64,000 bases of DNA from Bacteroidota bacterium (lineage in GTDB: Bacteria > Bacteroidota > Ignavibacteria > Palsa-1295), in assembly GCA_030706745.1 (NCBI GenBank), contig JAUZNX010000007.1:62001-126000 (forward strand). Direction: 5' to 3'. Each line of letters starts with the position of its first letter. Position 1 is the first letter of the stretch. The translations under genes were made by a program, and so were the position numbers. This document shows positions 9,356 to 18,641 of this stretch, piece by piece. The notes beneath the pieces are model-generated. The model had not been told where the DNA came from, did no database searches, and saw only the letters and a program-made list of their open reading frames with translations.

Positions 9356-9736
9356 ATGCATCAATCTTCTGCCGGGCGCTGGATCCTAATCGCGTCCATC
9401 CTTCTCTTCTGTATTTTTTCATTCTTCGTATCGGCCGCTCGGGCGACAACGCCCGTCAATGACACCGTCGTGGTCACGGACACGGTGCATGTGCTCGATA
9501 TGGTCTGCGGGTCATGTGAGAATCGCATCAAGACCAAACTTGGCAGGTTTGAGGGAGTGCATTCAGTTGAAGCTGACCATGTGGCTGGAAACGTTATCGT
9601 ATCGCATTTGCTATCCGTGACCCAAAAGACGATCGAACAATGGATTTCGAAAATCGGATATAGCACTAAGAAGTATTCTGCTGACAAATCCGCCCACAAG
9701 GCACTACCAGCCTGCTGTAAAAAGGAGAATCAATAG
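9356..9736 (+). CDS. Exported heavy-metal-associated (HMA) domain protein
   Basis: About 126 residues from the ATG at 9356; an upstream in-frame start at 9293 would overlap the previous gene and put a second hydrophobic stretch ahead of the signal peptide. An N-terminal hydrophobic segment (WILIASILLFCIFSFFVSAARA) is a signal peptide or anchor. The rest is an HMA ferredoxin-like fold: VLDMVCGSCENRIKTKL carries the MxCxxC metal site, followed by EGVHSVEADHVAGNVIVSH and a C-terminal ACCKKE. It most likely carries Cu(I)/Ag(I) in the periplasm. The next gene starts 2 nt after its stop. Confidence 0.85.
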   Translation: MHQSSAGRWILIASILLFCIFSFFVSAARATTPVNDTVVVTDTVHVLDMVCGSCENRIKTKLGRFEGVHSVEADHVAGNVIVSHLLSVTQKTIEQWISKIGYSTKKYSADKSAHKALPACCKKENQ

Positions 9737-9738
9737 CC

Positions 9739-10170
9739 ATGCTTCGACAAACGAGTCTCATCTGCACATTATCGACATTCCTTCTGCTCACCATTGGTAC
9801 CGGCTGCAATAAACCCGAACGCTCCAAAAGCGATCAAGTGACCGAACTCATGGCTGATAGCACTGCACGCGCAATTATTGCCCAAAGGATCGTGCAAGAC
9901 CGTGACATGTATCTTCAGGTCCAACAACTGATGATGCAACAAGGGCCTATGGATACGACGGGTGGTGGCATTTGCGATCTCATGATGGGTAAAGCCCGTT
10001 CCGATTCCGCACTGGCAGAACATATGTGTAATGTGATGGCATCCGATACGATGATGGCAGCGAAAATGCGTGCGAAGTTGGGACTCCGCGTTCAGGCAAC
10101 CCCCATGAAGCGCGGCCAACTCCAGAACCCCAGTCTGCACGACAAAACTGGAGTCGTTCGCAAGCCATAG
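9739..10170 (+). CDS. Met-rich lipoprotein of the copper locus
   Basis: 143 residues with lipobox-like LLTIGTGC (Cys at about 23). The mature protein is predicted mainly helical and Met-rich, with MYLQVQQLMMQQGPMD, ICDLMMG, HMCNVMASDTMMAAKM and TPMKRG. Alternating Met and a few Cys/His fit copper or silver binding. It follows the HMA protein by 2 nt, so they are very probably co-translated. No named family is recognised. Confidence 0.75.
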   Translation: MLRQTSLICTLSTFLLLTIGTGCNKPERSKSDQVTELMADSTARAIIAQRIVQDRDMYLQVQQLMMQQGPMDTTGGGICDLMMGKARSDSALAEHMCNVMASDTMMAAKMRAKLGLRVQATPMKRGQLQNPSLHDKTGVVRKP

Positions 10171-10270
10171 ACCATTCGGCACAGATCAAGATCGGGCGAG
10201 ATCGCCTGCCTTTGAAGCTGCGGAACAATGTTTGCAGTGGCTTCCTAGAATTAAGGCAATATTGCACGAT

Positions 10271-11974
10271 GTAATGGCCAGACACCTGTCCCTTGCACAC
10301 GCAGTTTCTCCTGATCAAGCTCAGGCCGAAGGGAGTGATCGTACAGGCCATCAACCCGCTGACAGGCCATCCAGTGACGGACAGCATGCTCACGGGGCAG
10401 TGCGACACAACCACGGAGTCGGATCTCACGCAGGTCCAGGTCCCGCCCACCATGATCATCGAGGTGTAATAGCTGATTTCCAGCGCAGGTTCTGGATCAC
10501 CCTTTCTGCAACCGTCCCGATTCTCCTGCTATCGGAAACATTTCAAGAGATTATTGGCGTCACTGGCTTTCAATTCGCTCAAAGCGCCTACCTCCTCCTG
10601 GCACTTTCCACGTTCGTCTTCTTCTATGGCGGTTGGCCCTTCCTGACCGGCTTGATTTCGGAAATCCGCTACAGGCAGCCAGGCATGATGACCCTGATCG
10701 CCGTGGCGATCAGACATTCCCCGCACAGGTCATCAAATTGGCAAAAGATGTGCAGGAATCCAAATCGCAGACACAGGATCTTGCGATCGCGCAGCCAATT
10801 GGCTGACCGCTGTTGCACTCCTGGGAGGCCTCATAACGCTTCTCGTTTGGAAATTCATTGTTGGCGCATCTTTTTCGTTTGCTCTTGAGCGTATGGTGAC
10901 TGTCATGGACGTCTCCTGTCCTCATGCCCTTGGGCTTGCAGTGCCGCTCGTCGTGGCAATCTCAACATCCATAGCTGCAAAGCGCGGACTTCTTATTCGC
11001 GACGGAGGCGCGTTCGAATCCAGCCGCAATATTCAGGCAATTGTTTTCGACAAAACGGGGACTCTCACTGAAGGACAGTTTCGCATTCTGAAGGTCATCC
11101 GAGTATCGAATGATTTTACCAGCGATGAAGAATTGCTCGACTATGTGTCCGCTCTCGAATCGCAATCGGAACATCCGATCGCGAGAGGAATTGTCTCACC
11201 CAAACCATCCCCTCGGAAGGTCGAAGCGTTTCGGGCACTCCCCGGCGTCGGCGCCGAAGCAACAATCGACGGCCTGGCGATGAAAATTGTCGGCTCCGGT
11301 TATCTTCGAGAGCAGAATCTCCAATATACCAACGGGGATGTTACAGCTCAGCTAGATCAGGGCATACTGTCGTTTACGTCATCGTAAATGACCGAATAGC
11401 CGGCGCCATCGCATTAGGCGACAAAGTTCGGCCGGAATCGAAGACTGCGATGATCCGACTTCAGCAAATGAGCATTGAGCCGATGATGCTCACGGGAGAC
11501 AATCAGCAAGTTGCGGTGGCAGTGGCGAGCGAGCTTGGGATTCGCGATTACTTTGCGGAAGTACTGCCGCAAGATAAAGCCGCGAAGATCAAAGAAGTCC
11601 AAGCACGCGGATTGAAAGTTGCGATGACTGGCGATGGTGTCAACGATGCACCGGCTCTCGCGCAGGCCGACGTTGGCATCGCCATCGGGGCTGGCACCGA
11701 TGTCGCGATCGAGACGGCGGACATTGTACTCGTGAAGAACGATCCAAATGATGTCATCGCGCTGATTGAGCTTTCGCGGTCGACCTACTCGAAGATGGTG
11801 CAGAATCTCTGGTGGGCGGCATGTTACAACATTATTACAATTCCGCTGGCAGCCGGTGTTCTCTCGGGCGTGGGGATCATTCTCTCCCCGGCGGCTGGTG
11901 CCGTGCTCATGTCATTGAGCACGATTATCGTTGCCATCAATGCCAATCTATTAAAGCTGAACACTTCGGCGTGA
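10271..11974 (+). pseudogene. copB: Decayed CopB-type (P1B) copper-transporting ATPase
   Basis: The remains read in three frames. Frame A from about 10271 has a His-rich N-terminus (AHHDHRG) and VIADFQRRFWITLSATVP, running through the first two helices to GMMTLIAVAI (about 10710). The next recognisable piece, QVIKLAKDVQESKSQTQDLA (from 10726, another frame), normally lies after the actuator domain, so the TGE-containing actuator (roughly 130-170 residues) is missing. A frameshift near 10795 leads to VMDVSCPHALGLAVPLV and the DKTGTLTEG phosphorylation site. A further one-base loss near 11362 leads to MLTGDN and GDGVNDAPALAQADVGIAIG. CPH instead of CPC marks the CopB subgroup. With three lesions and no actuator it cannot be a working pump, unless the lesions are assembly errors. 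Confidence 0.85.
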
Positions 11975-12025
11975 TGCTGGGCCTGAGCGAATCTTTTTAC
12001 TCCTGATTTCGTCTATAAGAACAGC

Positions 12026-12391
12026 ATGATGCGCTTAACTCGGTTATTTCTCGCAATGGCCATACTCGTCTCAACGACGGGCGTGACGCTGACGACGCGT
12101 ACCTGCGCCAAGCCATCGGGGAAGACTACGGCAGCGTGCGCGGCCTGCAAAAAGCCAAGTATGAAGCCGAAGGCATGTTGCGTAGTTAAGGCCACCCACC
12201 TTTCTGTGAAGTCGGAGTTTGGCAAGCCTGCTCCTGTCAAGGCCGATTTTTCCTTCATTCTCCTTCCGCTGCTGGCAACCTCCTTCCTCCTCGTGCGCCG
12301 TGCAGTAACGACTACAATTATCCCGATTCCTGCGTCCCCGCCTCGAACTCCTGCGGAGCAGTGCGCCCTATTCTCGACCTACCGCATTTAG
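12026..12391 (+). CDS. Small Cys-rich exported protein ahead of cusC
   Basis: 121 residues (start 12026 or 12029). A signal peptide-like N-terminus (LFLAMAILVSTTGVTL) is followed by a Cys/Lys-rich stretch with C-A-K, ACAACKKP and KACCVVKATHLSVKSEF, then one hydrophobic segment (FSFILLPLLATSFLLV). Small exported proteins with a CC-K-LSVK pattern occur next to CusABC systems in Bacteroidota as I recall. The role is probably metal binding near the efflux complex. It lies between the copB remnant and cusC. Confidence 0.7.
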   Translation: MMRLTRLFLAMAILVSTTGVTLTTRTCAKPSGKTTAACAACKKPSMKPKACCVVKATHLSVKSEFGKPAPVKADFSFILLPLLATSFLLVRRAVTTTIIPIPASPPRTPAEQCALFSTYRI

Positions 12392-12462
12392 CGATCAATA
12401 CTTTCGGCTAGCATATTGCCGGCGACCGCGAGGCCGCCGTAACCGATGTATTTTATCGCAAA

Positions 12463-13830
12463 ATGACCAAACATCCATTCTCTACTTTGTTATTTGTGTG
12501 TTCGTTGCTTCTGGCAACAAGCTCTGCGCATGCCCAAACGCCACCGCCTGATAGCTCCATTGCGGGACTCTATGCTATACTCGCTCGCATCGATTCACAC
12601 CCGATGCTGTTCTCGGGTGAGTCACAGATCGAAGCGGCCCGCCGAAGAATCGCGCAAAAATCCTCGCTCGCGAATCCCATGTTGATGCTCGGCGCCCAAA
12701 ATCTTCCGACGAATTCCTTCAGGTTTTCGGAGGAGCCAATGACTTCTAAAATGATTGGCATTTCCCAGTCATTCCCTTATCCGGGCAAGCTGAAGTTCGA
12801 CGGAAAGATTGCTGCGCAAGATACCCTCACAGCGCAAGACGATTTGCAGGAAGCGCGCAACATGCTTGCCCGTGATGTCAAGTTAGCCTATTTTGATCTA
12901 TATCATCTGGATCAAGAGATTGCGGTCAACAAATTGCATCAGAAGGCGCTGGACGATCTAATTCCTCTTGCGGAGTCTAAGCTTGCCACGGGCAGCACCA
13001 CGCAGTCGCAAGTACTGGACCTAAAACTCGAGCGCGCAACACTCGCGACAGAGATTATTGAGGAGCGAACGATGCTCCGAGAGCGCGCTGCCGATCTGGA
13101 ACAAGCATCAGGAAGTCCTGCGGCGGTTACCATGACCTCAAGCCTTGGGCTTCCTCCTTTTACCTATTCGGTCATGGCTTTGGACTCAATTGCCCGCGCG
13201 AACCGTCCCACCTTAAAGAAGCTGGAGGCGCAGATCGAGCAGGATCGTCTCATCTACCGGAGAAACGATCTCGACAAATACCCGGACTTCCAGGTATCAC
13301 TTGCCTACATGCAGCGCGATGCGCTCTCGGCAACTTCGCCGATGAATCCCATGAACTTCCCCGGCGCAGCCATGGCTGGGGTTACCCCATCGTCGATGTC
13401 GCAGACCGATATGGTTTCCGCCACTGTCAGCGTCGAACTTCCGTTCAACTTTGGTGGTAAACGCACGGAGGCACTCGCTGAGTCCGATGCCATGCGAGCA
13501 ATGAAGGTAGCAGATGCCCGAGCCGAAGAACTGAACATCCATACGGCGATTGAAACAAATCTCGCCAAGTTGCAGGGGATTCAAGAAGAGTACACTCTCC
13601 TCCGTAACGAGATCTATCCCGCCGTGCAACTGGACCTGCAGACGGACATATCCAATTACACCTATGGGAAAGCAAATATTGACGATATTATTCGCACGCA
13701 ACTTGGACTCTTCCATCGCGAGCACGATCGCTACCGGCTGGAAGCTGAATACAACAAGGCGATCGCAATGATCGAGTTCCTGACCGGAACAACGCTCACC
13801 AAATATACAAGTCGAAACGATTGGAAATAA
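12463..13830 (+). CDS. cusC: TolC/CusC-family outer-membrane efflux protein
   Basis: 455 residues with a signal peptide ending SSAHAQ. The body has two long repeats of coiled-coil helices typical of outer-membrane efflux proteins: AARRRIAQKSSLANPMLMLG, then EARNMLARDVKLAYFDLYHL, and in the second half VSVELPFNFGGKRTEALAE. It forms the trimeric outer-membrane channel of the Cus pump. A Met-rich segment (MNPMNFPGAAMAGVTPSSM) sits between the halves. cusB begins 12 nt downstream. Confidence 0.9.
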   Translation: MTKHPFSTLLFVCSLLLATSSAHAQTPPPDSSIAGLYAILARIDSHPMLFSGESQIEAARRRIAQKSSLANPMLMLGAQNLPTNSFRFSEEPMTSKMIGISQSFPYPGKLKFDGKIAAQDTLTAQDDLQEARNMLARDVKLAYFDLYHLDQEIAVNKLHQKALDDLIPLAESKLATGSTTQSQVLDLKLERATLATEIIEERTMLRERAADLEQASGSPAAVTMTSSLGLPPFTYSVMALDSIARANRPTLKKLEAQIEQDRLIYRRNDLDKYPDFQVSLAYMQRDALSATSPMNPMNFPGAAMAGVTPSSMSQTDMVSATVSVELPFNFGGKRTEALAESDAMRAMKVADARAEELNIHTAIETNLAKLQGIQEEYTLLRNEIYPAVQLDLQTDISNYTYGKANIDDIIRTQLGLFHREHDRYRLEAEYNKAIAMIEFLTGTTLTKYTSRNDWK

Positions 13831-13842
13831 GAGGCGCTCGAT

Positions 13843-15267
13843 ATGACAAGCAAAAATACACTTCGGACAAGTAAAGCCCTGCGGTATGGACTACTGGCGC
13901 TGTTCGTCGCAATTCTCGGAGGAGCAGTCATACTTCTCTTGGGCAAGCGAGAAAAGCCAATGAGCCAGTCCAGTACCACGATGACATCGATTACCACGGC
14001 CAGCAGCACGCCCGAGATGGTCAGCTTGACAAACGAGGCGGTGGTCCGGTCCGGCATTACGGTTGTTCCGGTTGAATCAAGAGCGTTCACAAGCGAGCTT
14101 TCAACGGTTGGCGTGATCGAGATTCCTGAGCCGGCGCAGAAGACGATCGCCGCGCGTGCACGTGGCAGGATCGAACGGATGTTCGTGGCGGCCACTGGGA
14201 CGTATGTCCGCAAAGGCGATCCACTGTTCGAGTTCTATAGCCCAGATATTCTTAGTGCGGAAAAGGATTATCTCATCGCCGCCGGCGCTGGCGAGATGGA
14301 TCAAGGCCACACAGCCGGCATGGAACATCATGCGGACGCAGGACTTATGAGAGCCAACAAAAAGCGGCTTGAACTTTATGGGCTGAGCGAGGAGCAAATC
14401 CGTCAGTTTGGGGAAAGCCCCACTGTCGCCAATACGGTGACCATTGCCGCGCCAATGGACGGACTTGTGCTGCAAAAGCTGGCACAAGAAGGTTCATATG
14501 TCGATGAGGGCACCACGATTTTCCAAATTGCCGATCTCTCGATGGTCTGGGCCGAGGTGAATGTGCCTGAGCAGAATATTCGTTACGTTCACGTCGGTCA
14601 GTCTATCCCAATTCGCTCGGAAGCTTATCCTGATGAGAACTTTGTGGGTAAGGTTATCTTCATCTCGCCGGTGGAAGATCAATCCTCACGCACAATTCGA
14701 GTTCGGCTCAGCCTTCCGAACCCGTCCTACAAACTTCGTCCGCAGATGACGTTCACGGCGAGCATTCGCTCAGAACTTGGACGGTCCCTCGCCATTCCAC
14801 AAAACGCCGTCGTGAGAACCGGCACCGGAGACTATGTATGGGTGCTCGACTCTGGCAATATGTTCGCGCGGCACGATGTCACGCTCGGCCTACTCTCACC
14901 GGACAACTATTATCAAGTGCGAAGCGGCATCAGGTTGGATGATAGAATCGCCTCGAATGGCTCGTTCTTAGTCGATGCCGAGCATCAGTTCACGAAGAGC
15001 AATCCCATGGCCGGGATGAATATGGGCGAAACGGGAAATAAGAATTCCGGGGAGGGCACCGGAACGGTTCGTCGGATCAATACTGCGGACCAGACCATCA
15101 CCCTCGATCACGGCAATATCCCGAGCGTCATGTCTGCAATGAGCATGGCCTACAAAGTCGCGGATCCCAAATTTCTCCAGGCGGTACAAGTCGATGAATC
15201 CGTACGCTTCACTCTCACTCGCTCTGAGAGCGGTGAGTGGCTCATCACTGCAATTCGGGAGAAATAG
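13843..15267 (+). CDS. cusB: CusB-type periplasmic adaptor with C-terminal CusF-like domain
   Basis: 474 residues: one N-terminal membrane helix (YGLLALFVAILGGAVILLL), then barrel-sandwich and alpha-hairpin parts (ARARGRIERMFVAATG; TIAAPMDGLVLQKLAQEGSYV) and a beta-barrel, as in heavy-metal RND adaptors. A Met/His-rich insertion (GAGEMDQGHTAGMEHHAD) lies in the hairpin. After a linker with NPMAGMNMGE, residues about 405-474 form a CusF-like domain: TITLDHGNIPSVMSAMSMAY keeps the His and both Met ligands, but the position of CusF Trp44 appears to be Met. The domain would deliver Cu(I)/Ag(I) to the pump. cusA starts 2 nt after the stop. Confidence 0.9.
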   Translation: MTSKNTLRTSKALRYGLLALFVAILGGAVILLLGKREKPMSQSSTTMTSITTASSTPEMVSLTNEAVVRSGITVVPVESRAFTSELSTVGVIEIPEPAQKTIAARARGRIERMFVAATGTYVRKGDPLFEFYSPDILSAEKDYLIAAGAGEMDQGHTAGMEHHADAGLMRANKKRLELYGLSEEQIRQFGESPTVANTVTIAAPMDGLVLQKLAQEGSYVDEGTTIFQIADLSMVWAEVNVPEQNIRYVHVGQSIPIRSEAYPDENFVGKVIFISPVEDQSSRTIRVRLSLPNPSYKLRPQMTFTASIRSELGRSLAIPQNAVVRTGTGDYVWVLDSGNMFARHDVTLGLLSPDNYYQVRSGIRLDDRIASNGSFLVDAEHQFTKSNPMAGMNMGETGNKNSGEGTGTVRRINTADQTITLDHGNIPSVMSAMSMAYKVADPKFLQAVQVDESVRFTLTRSESGEWLITAIREK

Positions 15268-15269
15268 TC

Positions 15270-18200
15270 ATGGTCGAACGCATTGTTGATTGGAGTGCAC
15301 GGCATCGCCTGTTCATCATTGCCGTCTTCCTCCTCGTGTCGGTAGTCGGCGCATGGGCAATCGCCACAACGCCGCTCGATGCCATTCCCGATCTTTCGGA
15401 GAATCAGGTCATCGTGTTCTCAGAGTACATGGGCCGCTCGCCGCAGATCGTCGAAGATCAGGTGACCTTTCCACTCGTCACCGCGCTCCAAGGCCTGCCC
15501 AGCATCAAGGCCGTTCGTGCGACTTCGATGTTCGGCATGAGTTTCATCTATCTGATTTTTGAGGATAACGTCGACCCATATTGGGCGCGAAGTCGCGTCC
15601 TCGAAAAGCTTGCGACCGTTCAGGCCAGTTTGCCGGCTGGTACGAAAACGCAACTTGGTCCCGATGGCACCGGCGTCGGCCACGTCTTCTGGTACACGGT
15701 GGAAGGGAAAGGATATGATCTCGGAACGCTGCGCGCGCTCCAGGACTGGTTCATCAAGCCCCAACTGCAGTCGGTTGAAGGTGTTGCGGAAATTGCCTCT
15801 GTTGGTGGATATGTGCGCGAGTATCAGATCAATCTCGATCCCCTCAAAATGCAGCTCTACGATGTCACACTCGATGACATTACGCGCGCCGTAACTCGCT
15901 CGAACAATGCCGTTGGCGGACGTATCATCGAAGTGAATGGACGTGAGAGTTTCGTACGCGGTCAAGGATACTTCACCAGCGCAAGCGACTTTCGAGCGGT
16001 AAATGTCGCCACGCGCAATGGCGTAGCCATCCCTCTATCGAATGTGGCGGACATAACGATCGGCGCCGCTCCGCGTCGGGGGTCGCTCGATAAGAATGGA
16101 ACTGGCGAAGTAACCGGCGGCATCGTCGTCATGCGGACTGGCGAGAACGCCAAAGACGTGATCGACCGTGTGAAATCGCGTATTGCCGAGGTTGCGCCCG
16201 GCTTACCAACAGGAGTAAAGATAGAGACGGCGTACGATCGCTCCGAACTGATTGAAGCTTCTGTCGCAACACTCGAGCACACGCTGATCGAAGAAGCTAT
16301 CATTGTTTCCATCATCATCCTCATCTTCCTATTCCACTTTCCAAGCGCCTTGCGAATTGTTATCGAGATACCGGTTTCGGTTCTCATTGCGTTCATTCTG
16401 ATGCGGGCCTTCGGCATCACGTCCAACGTCATGTCGCTGGGTGGCATCGCCATTGGGATTGGAATCCTGGTCGATGCATCTATTGTGCTGCTCGAGAATG
16501 CTCATCGTCATCTTTCGGATGCCCAAACAAATAAAGAGCGCGATGGCACTGAGTATGACTATCGTGATGTCGTTATTCACAGTGCGCAACAAGTAGCGCG
16601 ACCGATCTTCTTTTCCATTATTATCATCGTCGTCAGTTTCCTCCCCGTATTTCTGCTCACAGGACAAGAAGGCAAGCTCTTTCATCCGCTAGCATTTACA
16701 AAGACATTCTCCTTGCTTGGCAGCGCGCTGGTATCGATCACACTGGTGCCCGTGCTGATGACGCTTCTCATGCGCGGCAAAATGCGACCTGAAGAGAAGA
16801 ACCCAGTGTCGCGTTTGGCACAGAAACTCTACCTGCCCACACTCGCATGGGCGCTCAAACACAAGAAGACTGCAATTGCTGTTAATGCTCTGGCGCTGGC
16901 CGTCGCAATTCCAATCGCGCTCGGTCTCGGCAGCGAGTTCATGCCACCGCTCGATGAGGGCAGTCTGCTATTCATGCCGCTGCTGGTGCCAAGCACCTCG
17001 ATGTCCCAAGCCACTTGCATCCTGCAAGCGCAGGATGCAATCATCAAGAGCTATCCGGAAGTCGAGCAGGTTCTCGGCAAAGTGGGTAAAGCAGAGACTG
17101 CGACCGATCCCGCTCCACAGTCAATGATCGAGACGATTATCCTGCTCAAGCCTCGTGCACAATGGCGCCCTGGAATCACCAAGGATAAGATCGTCGATGA
17201 CCTCAACCGCAACCTCCGCATGCCGGGCGTGGCACTCGGATGGACACAACCAATCATCAATCGGATCAATATGCTCACGACGGGCGTGCGAACCGATCTT
17301 GGGGTCAAGTTTTTCGGAAGCAATCTGGATACGCTCGATCGCCTCGCCTCTGAAGCCGAACGATTGCTTCGACCAATCCGCGGCGCGGCGGATGTAGCAG
17401 CAGAGCGAGTCAAAGGTGGATCGTTTTTGGAAATCAGTTTAAGGCCGGAAGCCGCGGGGCTGTACGGGCTGACGCCGGCTACCATCAACGACGTAATCGA
17501 GAGTGCGATTGGTGGCGAGAGTGCCGGAACAGTCGTGCAAGGCCGCGAGCGATTCCCAATCACCGTGCGCTATATGCAGGACTTTCGCGGGTCGGTTGAG
17601 GAATTGCGATCGCTGCCAGTCCCAGTCCCAATCCCGATCAGAGCGGGAGCAACGTTGTTGACAAGTCAAGCAGGCGCAGGAGCATCGGTCACGTCGAGCG
17701 ACGCGACAACCGAAATGGGCAGCGGAATGGGAACATCCAGCTCTGCCGGACAGGATAACACCGGATTGACCTCAGGCGGCTCACTTGCCGCCTCTCAAGC
17801 CTCGCAGTCAAATCTACTTTCGCCGCCTCCGATCTCACGAATCCAGTACGTTCCGCTCGGAGCATTGGCAAGCGTGGAGATCAAGGATGGTCCCGCTATG
17901 GTCTCGAGCGAGAATGGCCTCCTGCGTTCGATTGTCTATCTCAATGTCCGCAGCCGCGACATGGGCAGCTTCGTTTCGGAAGCGAAATCGGTATTGACGA
18001 AGGGTTTGCAGCTTCCAGTCGGCTACACGCTTTCGTGGAGCGGGGAGTACGAACAGCAACAGCACGCGGCGTCACAGCTCCGGCTGCTGATCCCGCTTGT
18101 GTTCTTCGTAATCTTTCTTTTGCTCTACGTGACACTCAAAGATTTCAAGGAAGCGGGCGTCGTAATGCTCAGTGTCCCATTCGCGCTCATCGGTGGCGTG

Positions 18201-18641
18201 TTCCTCATCGCGGTTCTTGGCATGAACTGGTCTGTTGCGGTTTGGGTCGGATTTATCGCACTATATGGCATCGCGACGGAGACCGGAGTGGTCATGGTCG
18301 TGTACCTGCACGAGGCGCTGGATAAGAAGCTAATTATAAAGGAAGGATCGATGACCGTTAAGGACATATATGATGCTACGATTGAAGGCGCGGTGCTCCG
18401 GCTTCGTCCGAAGCTCATGACCGTCGCAACCGCGATGCTCGGGCTCGTTCCCATTCTGTTCTCGACCGGGACTGGCTCCGACGTAATGAAACCAATTGCT
18501 GCACCGATGGTCGGCGGCATGCTAACAAGTGCAATTCACGTGCTGATCGTCACACCAATCATTTTCTATGTTCTTAAGGTGCGTGCACTTCACAAAGGAA
18601 CACTTCGTAAGAGCGAGATCTCCGGCTGGATGCACCATTAG
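15270..18641 (+). CDS. cusA: CusA-type heavy-metal RND efflux pump
   Basis: 1123 residues from the ATG at 15270 (MVERIVDWSARHRLF), 2 nt after cusB. It is a full RND transporter: PLDAIPDLSENQVIV, VSLG-type helices with GIGILVDASIVLLENAH (proton-relay Asp in TM4), and the metal-efflux signature ATDPAPQSMIETI followed by NMLTTGVRTDLGVKFFG. Met residues in the porter domain fit Cu(I)/Ag(I). About 70-80 residues of low-complexity Ser/Thr/Ala/Gly/Met (about 17639-17845) interrupt the porter domain between RSLPVPVPIPI and IQYVPLGALASVEIKDG, where homologues have a short loop. The reading frame is intact. The stop overlaps the convergent HD-domain gene by 4 nt. Confidence 0.93.
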   Translation: MVERIVDWSARHRLFIIAVFLLVSVVGAWAIATTPLDAIPDLSENQVIVFSEYMGRSPQIVEDQVTFPLVTALQGLPSIKAVRATSMFGMSFIYLIFEDNVDPYWARSRVLEKLATVQASLPAGTKTQLGPDGTGVGHVFWYTVEGKGYDLGTLRALQDWFIKPQLQSVEGVAEIASVGGYVREYQINLDPLKMQLYDVTLDDITRAVTRSNNAVGGRIIEVNGRESFVRGQGYFTSASDFRAVNVATRNGVAIPLSNVADITIGAAPRRGSLDKNGTGEVTGGIVVMRTGENAKDVIDRVKSRIAEVAPGLPTGVKIETAYDRSELIEASVATLEHTLIEEAIIVSIIILIFLFHFPSALRIVIEIPVSVLIAFILMRAFGITSNVMSLGGIAIGIGILVDASIVLLENAHRHLSDAQTNKERDGTEYDYRDVVIHSAQQVARPIFFSIIIIVVSFLPVFLLTGQEGKLFHPLAFTKTFSLLGSALVSITLVPVLMTLLMRGKMRPEEKNPVSRLAQKLYLPTLAWALKHKKTAIAVNALALAVAIPIALGLGSEFMPPLDEGSLLFMPLLVPSTSMSQATCILQAQDAIIKSYPEVEQVLGKVGKAETATDPAPQSMIETIILLKPRAQWRPGITKDKIVDDLNRNLRMPGVALGWTQPIINRINMLTTGVRTDLGVKFFGSNLDTLDRLASEAERLLRPIRGAADVAAERVKGGSFLEISLRPEAAGLYGLTPATINDVIESAIGGESAGTVVQGRERFPITVRYMQDFRGSVEELRSLPVPVPIPIRAGATLLTSQAGAGASVTSSDATTEMGSGMGTSSSAGQDNTGLTSGGSLAASQASQSNLLSPPPISRIQYVPLGALASVEIKDGPAMVSSENGLLRSIVYLNVRSRDMGSFVSEAKSVLTKGLQLPVGYTLSWSGEYEQQQHAASQLRLLIPLVFFVIFLLLYVTLKDFKEAGVVMLSVPFALIGGVFLIAVLGMNWSVAVWVGFIALYGIATETGVVMVVYLHEALDKKLIIKEGSMTVKDIYDATIEGAVLRLRPKLMTVATAMLGLVPILFSTGTGSDVMKPIAAPMVGGMLTSAIHVLIVTPIIFYVLKVRALHKGTLRKSEISGWMHH

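Noticed and set aside
10275-10469. A protein-like frame (QFLLIKLRPKGVIVQAINPL) overlapping the start of the copB remnant in another frame
   Set aside because: It has a stop just before it, no good start codon and overlaps the His-rich CopB N-terminus, which fits the family better. It may be a decayed fragment, but I cannot support a gene.
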